The translations under genes were made by a program, and so were the position numbers. 5,086 bases of DNA from Desulfobulbaceae bacterium UBA2213 (GTDB lineage Bacteria; Desulfobacterota; Desulfobulbia; Desulfobulbales; Desulfocapsaceae), in assembly GCA_002327225.1 (NCBI GenBank), contig DCUN01000097.1, positions 13,635 to 18,720 on the forward strand, written 5' to 3'. The notes beneath the pieces were generated by a model that did not search any database, was not told where the DNA came from, and saw only the letters and a program-made list of their open reading frames with translations. Positions 1-5,086 of the stretch are shown here, piece after piece (the first letter of the stretch is position 1; every line of letters begins with the position of its first letter).

Positions 1-222
1 CCCGTATCGTGATCCAGAAAGCGGGAATCAGTGATGAGTGTCAGCAAGGAAGGAAGACGCATGGACGTAGACCCTGAAAGGAAAATTCATGAGACAAACC
101 GGAAGGCACCTTGTAGAGATCCCTTCTTATGGTGTATCCTGCGGAGGAATCGATGTCAAATGGTATTCATTTCCCTCTTGGATGTTCCCTATCCTCCAAG
201 CCCACAGACAGGAGCACAGCCC

Positions 223-480
223 ATGATCACAATAACTCTCTACCGCTCAGCCCTTTGACCACGGTGCCACATGGCCCGTAAGACTCTGTACGAGTTACTT
301 GACAGCAATCCTGAAATAGACGTTGAAGAAATAGATATTGTCACCAACCCTCTGCGGGCCTGGAAGGACGGGGTGCGCTTTATCCCCACCCTGAAGCATG
401 GCGACAGGACCCTGAGCGGCGTTTTTCTGAGCCGCGAAGAGATTCAGCATTTTCTGCAGGAGGTGGGGGAAAAGCTGTAA
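223..480 (+). CDS. Thioredoxin/glutaredoxin-fold selenoprotein with UPRC redox motif (in-frame UGA = Sec)
   Basis: A small thioredoxin-fold redox protein of 85 residues when the TGA at 256-258 is read as selenocysteine. Seen in the sequence: ATG at 223 has an AGGAG ribosome site at 210-214, 8 bases upstream. The product opens with a beta strand (MITITLYRSAL), then U12-P13-R14-C15 at the position of the thioredoxin-fold CxxC, followed by a helix (HMARKTLYELL). The frame stays open across the TGA to TAA at 478-480. A cis-proline motif (R-F-I-P-T-L, Pro55) sits where this fold requires it, followed by G60-D61 and a C-terminal helix. An ATG at 271 (Met17) could be taken as a start, but it has no ribosome site and would remove strand 1 and the whole active site. 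Known for the family: U/CxxC thioredoxin-fold proteins carry out thiol-disulfide exchange in the cytoplasm. No signal peptide is visible. The TGA is followed by C, a weak termination context. The substrate is unknown. The alternative, a pseudogene by a Cys-to-stop change (TGT/TGC to TGA), is less likely given the intact flanks and the SECIS candidate. Confidence 0.85.
279..301 (+). promoter_or_regulatory. Candidate bacterial SECIS element for the UGA at 256-258
   Basis: This hairpin lies inside the coding region just after the UGA. The upper stem pairs 283-286 (ACUC) with 292-295 (GAGU), closing a five-base loop UGUAC at 287-291. The lower stem pairs 279-282 (UAAG) with 298-301 (CUUG), leaving U296-A297 bulged. 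The loop begins 28 bases after the UGA and has G as its second base. Both fit the published general description of bacterial SECIS elements, which calls for a G among the first two loop bases and a loop roughly 16-37 bases from the UGA. Such elements recruit SelB with Sec-tRNA. A second hairpin lies directly upstream: 261-264 and 266-268 pair with 273-275 and 276-279, with U265 bulged. It resembles the bulged-U stem of E. coli fdhF, but it is closer to the UGA and has no loop G. I judge the downstream hairpin the better candidate. Folding was done by eye. Confidence 0.6.
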
Positions 481-520
481 GGGAAGAGTGATTGGGCCAA
501 GAGAACGGTCACGTATTTGT

Positions 521-550
521 CTCGTCCCTTCCCCGAAGGGAGAAGACGAG
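521..550. terminator. Hairpin between convergent genes, possible bidirectional terminator
   Basis: An inverted repeat lies in the 87-base gap between the converging selenoprotein and cupin genes. The inner stem pairs CCCTTC (526-531) with GAAGGG (535-540) over a three-base CCC loop. The outer stem pairs CTCGT (521-525) with ACGAG (546-550), leaving AGAAG unpaired on one side. The position suits a shared terminator. Neither side has a proper T-run; there is only a short TTT/CTCTCTC tract to the right. Its function as an intrinsic terminator is therefore uncertain. Confidence 0.35.
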
Positions 551-567
551 ATATTCGCGTTTCTCTC

Positions 568-885
568 TCAAAAAGGCGGGGCGATAGTGACCAGGATGCG
601 CATGTCCGTGTCAGCCTTGACGCCATGCGGCTCGTCAATATCACTGACCAGGATATCACCGGCAAGGGCGGGAATTGCTGTCTCGTTTTCTCCCAGAAAC
701 TGACCCGAGCCTTCAATGACCTGAATACTCACCTGCCCATCTGCGGGATGGCGGTGCACCGGAAAGATCTGCCCGGCCTGCAGGTTGAAATTCAAGATCC
801 TGAAATAGGGTGAGTCATGGAGCAGAAAGCGCTTCATGCCCTGTGCTTCAAAGACCCTGGATTCTGAAAGATGGATCATCTTCAT
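568..885 (-). CDS. Small single-domain cupin protein
   Basis: A 105-residue protein that fits one cupin beta-barrel. Cupin motif 1 is visible at residues 40-60: a conserved-looking I-F-P-V-H-R-H-P (His44, His46) running into V-I-E-G-S-G. Motif 2 is at residues 76-88: G-D-I then D-E-P-H-G (His87). The three histidines would form the metal site. The usual glutamate a few residues after the HxH appears to be Gln51, so metal binding may be altered. The ATG at 885 has GGAG (AGGAG at 892-896) 6 bases upstream. No signal peptide or membrane segment is visible, so it is probably cytoplasmic. It starts 51 bases after the leuA stop on the same strand with no terminator seen between, so it may be cotranscribed with leuA. 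Function is not assignable. Small cupins of this kind include metal-binding, sensor-like and dioxygenase-like proteins. A direct role in leucine synthesis is not implied by the fold. Confidence 0.85.
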   Translation of the reverse strand: MKMIHLSESRVFEAQGMKRFLLHDSPYFRILNFNLQAGQIFPVHRHPADGQVSIQVIEGSGQFLGENETAIPALAGDILVSDIDEPHGVKADTDMRILVTIAPPF

Positions 886-936
886 TGTGTTCTCCTCTTT
901 AAGTATTTTGACATACGCTTCCCATACGCCTTCCTT

Positions 937-2625
937 TCATGCAGCGCGAACAGCACGGTTCAGACTGCTGAGCATCGCCTTGATCGAGGCAATGATGATA
1001 TCCGTATCCACCCCCGCCCCCCAGAATTTCCTGCCGTCAGGATACTCCGTCTCAATATAGGCGACCGCCTTGGAGCTGGAGCCCTTGCTCAGGGCATGTT
1101 CATGATACCCGCACAGGGTAAACTCACAGCCAAAGCCCTCTTTCAGCGCTCCGCAAAAGGCGTCCAGCGGGCCATTACCAGTCGCTGAGACCTCCACTCG
1201 TTTGCCATCGACACTGATGGTGGCCTCGACATCGGCTGAGGAGTTTTCCGCATCGGCATCCACATGCCGCTTCAGAACATTAAAGGAGATCAGGCCATAC
1301 GGTCGGGCAACAGCCAGATACTCCTCCTTGAAAGCACCCCAGAGCTCAGGCAGCTGTAACTCCCTGCCCTCCCGGTCTGTCAGCTTTTGAATGACGGCTC
1401 CAAATTCAGGATGCATCTCTTTGGGCATCTTGAAGCCAAACTCCCGGTCCATGATCCAGGCGACCCCGCCCTTGCCCGACTGACTGTTGATGCGGATAAT
1501 GGATTCATAGCTGCGGCCCACATCCCTGGGATCAATGGGGAGATAGGGGACGGCCCACACCCCGTCAACAGCGGCATCACAGGCAGCCATCCCCTTATTG
1601 ATGGCATCCTGATGGGAACCGGAAAAGGCCGTATAGACCAGTTCACCGGCGTACGGGTGACGGATATGCACCGGGATCCGGGTCACCCGCTCAGAGACCG
1701 TGATCACCCGGTTGATATCATGAAGATTCAACCCCGGGTTGACGCCTTGCGTAAACATATTGAGAGCCAGGGTGATGATATCGACGTTCCCGGTCCGCTC
1801 CCCGTTGCCAAAGAGGGTTCCCTCCACCCGATCGCCGCCTGCCATCAGCGCCAGCTCAGTGGCGGCCACCGCGCATCCGCGATCATTATGGGCATGCAAA
1901 CTGATAATGGCGCACTCCCGTTGTTTCAGATTGGTGCAGAACCACTCAATCTGATCGGCATAGATATTGGGAGTCGCCATCTCAACTGTGGCCGGCAGAT
2001 TGATGATCACCCTGTTCTCAGGGGTAGGCTCCCACACCCCCATGACCGCCTCACAGATCTCGAGGGCAAAGCCCAGCTCTGTGCCGGTAAAACTCTCCGG
2101 GGAATACTCATAGCGGAACGAGGTCTCAGGATAGACGTTCGCTTCGTGGCGAATCATCCGCGCCCCGTCGATGGCAAGTCCGATAATCTCTGCCCGGCTC
2201 ATCTGAAAGACAACACGCCGCTGGAGGGTGGATGTGGAATTATAGAGATGGACGACGGCCTTTTTCGCCCCTCTCAAGGCCTCAAAGCTCCTCTTGATAA
2301 GATGCTCCCTGGCCGGGGTGAGGATCTGGATCGTCACATCGTCGGGGATCAATCCCTGCTCAATGAGCGTCCTGGCAAAATCAAACTCCACCTGAGAGGC
2401 CGAGGGGAACCCTATCTCGATCTCCTTAAAACCGATGTCGACAAGCAATTGAAAAAGCTCCAGCTTTTCCTCAAGGTTCATGGGCTGAACCAGGGCCTGA
2501 TTGCCGTCACGCAGATCAACACTGCACCAGTCAGGGGCCTTGCTGATGGTTTTTTCCGGCCAGGTACGGCCCGGCAGATCCAGACGGGGATAAGGACGAT
2601 ATTTTCTCACTGCATCAGGATTCAT
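937..2625 (-). CDS. leuA: 2-isopropylmalate synthase (long, LeuA type 2 form)
   Basis: This enzyme condenses acetyl-CoA with 2-ketoisovalerate to form 2-isopropylmalate, the committed step of leucine synthesis, in the cytoplasm. The product has 562 residues, usual for the long LeuA group. Residues about 30-310 form the HMGL-like TIM barrel, with D37-L-R-D-G-N-Q-A-L carrying catalytic and metal residues. H244-A-H-N-D gives the metal histidines and G273-N-G-E-R-T-G-N closes the barrel. A linker with S-G-S-H-Q-D (335-340) follows, then the C-terminal regulatory domain from about residue 448. In the family this last domain binds leucine for feedback inhibition. The start at 2625 (M-N-P-D-A-V) has AGGAG at 2636-2640, 10 bases upstream. 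The frame stays open to an ATG at 2748, but those 41 extra codons run through the attenuator terminator and lack family resemblance, so I reject that start. The gene is divergent from ilvB and followed by the cupin gene. Expression is probably set by leucine attenuation in the leader, plus feedback on the enzyme. Confidence 0.96.
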   Translation of the reverse strand: MNPDAVRKYRPYPRLDLPGRTWPEKTISKAPDWCSVDLRDGNQALVQPMNLEEKLELFQLLVDIGFKEIEIGFPSASQVEFDFARTLIEQGLIPDDVTIQILTPAREHLIKRSFEALRGAKKAVVHLYNSTSTLQRRVVFQMSRAEIIGLAIDGARMIRHEANVYPETSFRYEYSPESFTGTELGFALEICEAVMGVWEPTPENRVIINLPATVEMATPNIYADQIEWFCTNLKQRECAIISLHAHNDRGCAVAATELALMAGGDRVEGTLFGNGERTGNVDIITLALNMFTQGVNPGLNLHDINRVITVSERVTRIPVHIRHPYAGELVYTAFSGSHQDAINKGMAACDAAVDGVWAVPYLPIDPRDVGRSYESIIRINSQSGKGGVAWIMDREFGFKMPKEMHPEFGAVIQKLTDREGRELQLPELWGAFKEEYLAVARPYGLISFNVLKRHVDADAENSSADVEATISVDGKRVEVSATGNGPLDAFCGALKEGFGCEFTLCGYHEHALSKGSSSKAVAYIETEYPDGRKFWGAGVDTDIIIASIKAMLSSLNRAVRAA

Positions 2626-2645
2626 GACCTGTATACTCCTTTTTT

Positions 2646-2675
2646 GAGATGGCCCCTGAGATCTGAGGCCAACTC
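2646..2675 (-). other. Hairpin just upstream of the leuA ribosome binding site
   Basis: Read on the minus strand, GAGTTGGCC (2675-2667) can pair with GGCCATCTC (2654-2646), giving eight pairs and one T-T mismatch. The loop contains AGATCT. The AGGAG site begins about five bases further on. An A-run rather than a T-run follows it, so it is not a terminator for leuA. It could influence mRNA stability or ribosome access. Role is unproven. Confidence 0.35.
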
Positions 2676-2686
2676 GGGCAAATAAT

Positions 2687-2718
2687 AAAAAAAGGCCGGG
2701 GTTTTGCACCGCGGCCTT
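2687..2718 (-). terminator. Rho-independent terminator in the leuA leader (attenuator arm 3:4)
   Basis: On the minus strand, AAGGCCG (2718-2712) pairs with CGGCCTT (2698-2692). Two further G-C pairs sit inside, beyond one mismatch, closing a loop of about seven bases (TGCAAAA). The 3' arm runs straight into a seven-base T-run (2693-2687). It lies about 60 bases upstream of the leuA start codon and downstream of the leader promoter, so termination here would prevent leuA expression. On the plus strand the hairpin has no T-run after it, so it acts in the leuA direction only. Confidence 0.8.
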
Positions 2719-2809
2719 GGAGGTTGAACTGGTTATTTTTTGAAACAATCAGAATTTCGCCACCCCTGCCACAGCCTGAACCGGAAGAGTTCCTGAGAGG
2801 AGCAGGGAT
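2692..2809 (-). promoter_or_regulatory. Leucine attenuator: mutually exclusive RNA arms before leuA
   Basis: Four arms can be traced by eye on the leuA transcript. Arm 1 (2809-2802, AUCCCUGC, over the leucine codons) pairs with the first part of arm 2 (2769-2762, GCAGGGGU) in eight pairs, one of them G-U. The other part of arm 2 (2775-2768, GCUGUGGC) can pair with arm 3 (2715-2708, GCCGCGGU) in eight pairs, three of them G-U. That pairing would break the terminator formed by arms 3 and 4. A ribosome stalled at the leucine codons would cover arm 1 and free arm 2 for antitermination. A ribosome reaching the stop at 2749 would cover arm 2 and let the terminator form. The logic is classical attenuation. 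The antiterminator is the least certain part because of its wobble pairs. No convincing T-box consensus was seen. Confidence 0.55.
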
Positions 2810-2835
2810 AGTGAAAAGCGAACTATAGACATCAT
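2749..2835 (-). CDS. Leucine-rich leader peptide of the leuA attenuator
   Basis: A 28-codon reading frame from ATG at 2835 (a second ATG at 2832) to TGA at 2751-2749. Codons 9 and 11-13 are leucine (CTA, then CTG-CTC-CTC), giving a cluster L-S-L-L-L, and codon 17 is another leucine (CTT). The cluster at 2811-2797 overlaps the first arm of the leader's alternative structures, and the frame ends 31 bases before the terminator. This is the expected geometry for ribosome-mediated attenuation by leucyl-tRNA supply, as in the leu leaders of enteric bacteria. The ribosome site is weak (only GTGGA about 7 bases upstream). The hydrophobic core followed by V-Q-A-V-A also resembles a truncated signal peptide, which could be coincidence. 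The product probably has no role beyond being translated. Confidence 0.6.
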   Translation of the reverse strand: MMSIVRFSLSLLLSGTLPVQAVAGVAKF

Positions 2836-2889
2836 GTATGATCCACAAAGTAAAAAATCAATGAACTCTAATGAAAGAGATATGATTAA

Positions 2890-2917
2890 AGTAAACTCGA
2901 TCATCGATCCTTGTCAA
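2890..2917 (-). promoter_or_regulatory. Sigma70-like promoter for the leuA leader
   Basis: On the minus strand a perfect -35 TTGACA (2917-2912) is followed, after 16 bases, by TTTACT (2895-2890), a four-of-six match to TATAAT. Transcription would begin near 2883, about 48 bases upstream of the leader peptide and 258 bases upstream of leuA. This agrees with an attenuated leader transcript. The -10 box is imperfect. Confidence 0.55.
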
Positions 2918-2985
2918 GAAGCTTTTTACTGTGTTTTTTCGCAGCTGCACACTTCAGGAATTATTCCCATAAACAACCTTCATTC

Positions 2986-3015
2986 TTGACATTAGACCTA
3001 TCATAGATATATATT
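2986..3015 (+). promoter_or_regulatory. Sigma70-like promoter for ilvB
   Basis: A perfect -35 TTGACA at 2986-2991 is followed after 18 bases by TATATT at 3010-3015, a five-of-six match to TATAAT (TATATA two bases earlier is an alternative). The start would be near 3022, giving an untranslated leader of about 100 bases. Its -35 box is only 68 bases from the -35 box of the divergent leuA promoter, so both could share regulators. Confidence 0.65.
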
Positions 3016-3029
3016 CTACCTCTCTGCAT

Positions 3030-3047
3030 ATTTTTATATATAAAAAT
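3030..3047. repeat. 18-bp perfect AT palindrome in the ilvB leader
   Basis: The stretch from A3030 to T3047 reads identically on both strands (ATTTTTATA and its complement). It lies just downstream of the predicted ilvB transcription start. It could be an operator bound by a dimeric regulator, or a weak all-A-U hairpin in the RNA. No known regulator is recognised from it, and low-complexity AT sequence makes such palindromes less surprising. Confidence 0.5.
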
Positions 3048-3125
3048 TACCGCAGGCAAATTCGCAGACTTTGTAAGATTGCCAACTTTTCTGAAAAATA
3101 TCACTCAATGAAAGGAAGAGGCTTC

Positions 3126-4826
3126 ATGGAAAAAATTAGCGGCTCACAGGCCATTATACGCTGCCTTCAGGAAGAAGGAGTAAAAACTATTTTTGGTTTC
3201 CCCGGTGGCGCGGTCATTGACCTCTTTGATGCCCTGATGGATTCGGACATTACCAATGTACTCGTTCGCCATGAACAAGGTGCGGTCCATGCGGCTGACG
3301 GCCTGGCCAGGGTTACCGGCGAGGTCGGTGTCGCCCTGCTCACTTCCGGACCGGGCGCTACCAATGGTGTCACCGCCATTGCCACGGCCTACATGGATTC
3401 CATTCCTCTGGTTATCCTCACCGGCCAGGTGCCTACCCCCCTGATCGGCAATGATGCCTTCCAGGAGGTGGATATCGTTGGAATTACCCGCCCCTGCACC
3501 AAACACAACTATCTGGTTAAAGACGCCAAAGACCTGGTTTCCACCCTGCGCGAGGCCTTCCACATCGCCCGCACCGGTCGTCCAGGCCCTGTACTGGTAG
3601 ATCTTCCCAAGGATGTTGTCGCCACGATGGTTGACTTTCCCGAGAAAAAGCCAATCAGGATGCAGAACTATCAGCCCACCTATGAGCCACACCCGGGTCA
3701 GATAGAAAAGGCATGTAAAAAGATGCTGAAGGCAAAAAATCCAGTACTCTATGTCGGCGGCGGCGTCATTCTTTCCGATGCCAGCGAAGAGCTGACCGAA
3801 CTGGCCAAGAAGCTCAACATCCCTGTCACCATGACATTGATGGGCCTTGGCGGTTTTCCCGGGAGCGACCCGCTCTCCATGGGCATGCTCGGCATGCATG
3901 GCAGTTATACCGCCAACATGGCCGTTGCCCACAGTGATCTGCTGATCGCGGTTGGCGCCCGTTTTGATGACCGGGTTACCGGCCGTCTCGACGCCTTTGC
4001 CCCCCATGCAACCATCATCCATATTGACATTGACCCCACCTCGATCAGTAAAAATGTCAAGGTTGACATCCCTATTGTCGCCGACTGTAAACATGCCCTC
4101 ACGGCCATGAACACCTGGTTCAACACCTCCAGTGATTTCAACCGTGATCAGGTTGCAGCCAGCCATGAGCCCTGGCGCGCGACCATCGATGAGTGGACGA
4201 AGAAGCACCCCATGTCCTATCTTGATGAAGGGGAAATCATCAAACCCCAATATGTCATTGAGATGCTGGACAAACTCACACATGGTGATGCCATTATCAC
4301 CACTGAGGTTGGCCAGAACCAGATGTGGGCCGCTCAGTTTTACAAGTTCAACAAACCTCGCCAATGGGCAACCTCAGGCGGACTCGGCACCATGGGCTAT
4401 GGCCTGCCCGCCGCCATCGGCGCCAAGATGGCATTTCCTGACAAGACGGTAATCGATGTGGCCGGCGACGGCTCCATCCAGATGAATATCCAGGAACTGG
4501 CCACGGCCAAACAGTATAAGTGCCCGGTCAAGGTTGTTATCCTCAACAATAATTATCTGGGAATGGTGCGTCAGTGGCAGGAACTCTTCTACAATAAACG
4601 CTACGCAGGAACCGTCATGGAGGTCACCCCTGACTTTGTAATGCTGGCCAAGGCATACGGTGCAGTCGGCTTACGGGCCACCAAAAAGAGTGAGGTGGAG
4701 GCCGTCCTCAAAGAGGCCCTGGCCACGGACAATACGGTGATCATGGACTTTGCCATCGCCAGAGAGGAGTGTGTTTTCCCAATGGTACCGGCAGGAAAGG
4801 CCACTACCGAGATGCTTCTTGTCTAG
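3126..4826 (+). CDS. ilvB: Acetolactate synthase, large catalytic subunit
   Basis: This ThDP- and FAD-dependent enzyme joins two pyruvates to acetolactate, or pyruvate and 2-ketobutyrate to acetohydroxybutyrate, opening valine, leucine and isoleucine synthesis. The 566-residue product matches the family. The N-terminal pyrimidine-binding domain holds catalytic Glu50 in R-H-E-Q-G-A and the T-S-G-P-G-A-T-N loop (73-80). The central FAD/Rossmann-like domain carries G-A-R-F-D-D-R-V-T-G (277-286). The C-terminal domain holds the ThDP-Mg motif from G447-D-G to L-N-N-N (473-476). W484 in V-R-Q-W corresponds to the conserved tryptophan of the herbicide site. The whole protein appears intact. I chose ATG 3126 because AGGAAGAGG (3113-3121) lies just upstream. 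An in-frame ATG at 3108 has no ribosome site and would translate through this one. The gene is first in an operon with ilvN. By family knowledge it needs the small subunit for full activity and valine inhibition. Confidence 0.97.
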   Translation: MEKISGSQAIIRCLQEEGVKTIFGFPGGAVIDLFDALMDSDITNVLVRHEQGAVHAADGLARVTGEVGVALLTSGPGATNGVTAIATAYMDSIPLVILTGQVPTPLIGNDAFQEVDIVGITRPCTKHNYLVKDAKDLVSTLREAFHIARTGRPGPVLVDLPKDVVATMVDFPEKKPIRMQNYQPTYEPHPGQIEKACKKMLKAKNPVLYVGGGVILSDASEELTELAKKLNIPVTMTLMGLGGFPGSDPLSMGMLGMHGSYTANMAVAHSDLLIAVGARFDDRVTGRLDAFAPHATIIHIDIDPTSISKNVKVDIPIVADCKHALTAMNTWFNTSSDFNRDQVAASHEPWRATIDEWTKKHPMSYLDEGEIIKPQYVIEMLDKLTHGDAIITTEVGQNQMWAAQFYKFNKPRQWATSGGLGTMGYGLPAAIGAKMAFPDKTVIDVAGDGSIQMNIQELATAKQYKCPVKVVILNNNYLGMVRQWQELFYNKRYAGTVMEVTPDFVMLAKAYGAVGLRATKKSEVEAVLKEALATDNTVIMDFAIAREECVFPMVPAGKATTEMLLV

Positions 4827-4852
4827 CCTTGACTCCGGCGCCTTATTTTCTG

Positions 4853-4879
4853 AAAAGATCAGGGAAAAATCTGTTTTTT
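4853..4879 (+). other. Weak AT-rich hairpin with T-run in the ilvB-ilvN gap
   Basis: AAAAGAT (4853-4859) can pair with ATCT and then TTTT (4869-4877), with G4873 bulged, and the T-run continues to 4879. It sits in the 109-base gap between the two subunit genes. It might cause partial termination or serve as an mRNA processing site, but the stem is AT-rich and could be chance. Confidence 0.2.
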
Positions 4880-4935
4880 ACTCCATTCCCTTAAGAGGCA
4901 GTTGTAACAAAATATACTTTGCACAGGACAAATAG

Positions 4936-5086
4936 ATGAAACATACAATTTCCGTACTTCTTCAAAATAAGCCTGGAGTTCTTTCAAGGGTTACCGGGCT
5001 GTTCAGCGGTCGTGGTTTTAACATTGAAAGCCTCAGTGTCGCCCCGACTCTCGAATCCTCCATCTCCTGCCTGACGCTTGTCACCC
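4936..5086 (+). CDS. ilvN: Acetolactate synthase, small regulatory subunit (N-terminal part)
   Basis: Fifty codons of a gene that runs off the window end. The product begins with an ACT domain: a beta strand M-K-H-T-I-S-V-L-L, then N11-K-P-G-V-L-S-R-V leading into a helix, then R-G-F-N-I-E-S-L-S-V. This order is typical of IlvN/IlvH. In the family the small subunit binds valine through its ACT domains, inhibits the IlvB catalytic subunit when valine is abundant, and raises its activity otherwise. ATG 4936 has AGGA at 4925-4928, 7 bases upstream. The full family protein is about 160-180 residues, so roughly two thirds is missing here because of the window boundary. The symbol ilvH is equally used for this gene. 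Confidence 0.93.
   Translation, partial: MKHTISVLLQNKPGVLSRVTGLFSGRGFNIESLSVAPTLESSISCLTLVT

Noticed and set aside
3..77. Possible C-terminal tail of an upstream gene (open frame from the window edge to TGA 75-77)
   Set aside because: Only 24 codons are visible, they are basic and low in information, and they match nothing I recognise.
31..258. 75-codon plus-strand frame from GTG 31, or ATG 61, ending at the TGA 256-258
   Set aside because: It is the upstream extension of the selenoprotein frame. The part before 223 does not look like protein, and the fold and ribosome site both place the start at 223.
153..281. 42-codon frame with a strong GGAGG (143-147) five bases before ATG 153
   Set aside because: It overlaps the selenoprotein in another frame, its product is Ser/Pro/His-rich without recognisable structure, and there is no support beyond the ribosome site.
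1387..2685. 432-codon plus-strand frame opposite leuA
   Set aside because: Antisense shadow of leuA. leuA has all its family motifs, and this frame has no ribosome site or recognisable domain.
2751..2775. T-box-like GGGGTGGCG in the leuA leader
   Set aside because: It lacks the ACCGCG continuation and is not placed next to the terminator as in T-box leaders. The leucine-codon leader explains the region better.
3144..4364. 406-codon minus-strand frame opposite ilvB
   Set aside because: Antisense shadow of a well-supported ilvB coding sequence.
4891..4918. Possible internal promoter before ilvN (TTAAGA, 16 bases, TATACT)
   Set aside because: Its predicted start would fall at the ilvN ribosome site, leaving almost no leader, and the -35 box is weak.

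Overview
The window looks like the chromosome of a strictly anaerobic, selenoprotein-using bacterium, most likely in the Desulfobacterota (former Deltaproteobacteria), perhaps near the Desulfobulbales. That placement is an inference from an in-frame UGA in a thioredoxin-fold gene and from protein style; no search was run. Base composition is moderate, with AT-rich intergenic stretches and clear AGGAG-type ribosome binding sites.

Layout. (1) Positions 1-222 hold no gene I can support. (2) 223-480 (+) encodes an 85-residue thioredoxin/glutaredoxin-fold protein. Its first redox residue is encoded by TGA at 256-258, giving a U-P-R-C motif, so this is very probably a selenoprotein. A bacterial SECIS-like hairpin lies at 279-301. 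A conventional caller would stop at the TGA or start late at 271 and lose the active site. (3) 568-885 (-) is a small cupin, lying 51 bases downstream of leuA on the same strand. (4) 937-2625 (-) is leuA, a long-type 2-isopropylmalate synthase. (5) 2626-3125 is a 500-base divergent control region. Towards leuA it holds a sigma70-like promoter, a 28-codon leader peptide with a cluster of leucine codons, and a rho-independent terminator with alternative pairing arms: a complete-looking leucine attenuator. Towards ilvB it holds a second sigma70-like promoter and an 18-bp perfect AT palindrome in the leader. (6) 3126-4826 (+) is ilvB, the acetolactate synthase catalytic subunit. (7) 4936 to the window end (+) is the N-terminal ACT domain of ilvN/ilvH, the regulatory subunit.

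The right-hand two thirds is a branched-chain amino acid locus. IlvB and IlvN make acetolactate on the way to valine and to 2-ketoisovalerate. LeuA condenses 2-ketoisovalerate with acetyl-CoA to commit carbon to leucine. The two arms are transcribed away from each other from one control region. The most noteworthy items are the hidden selenoprotein and the leuA attenuator.
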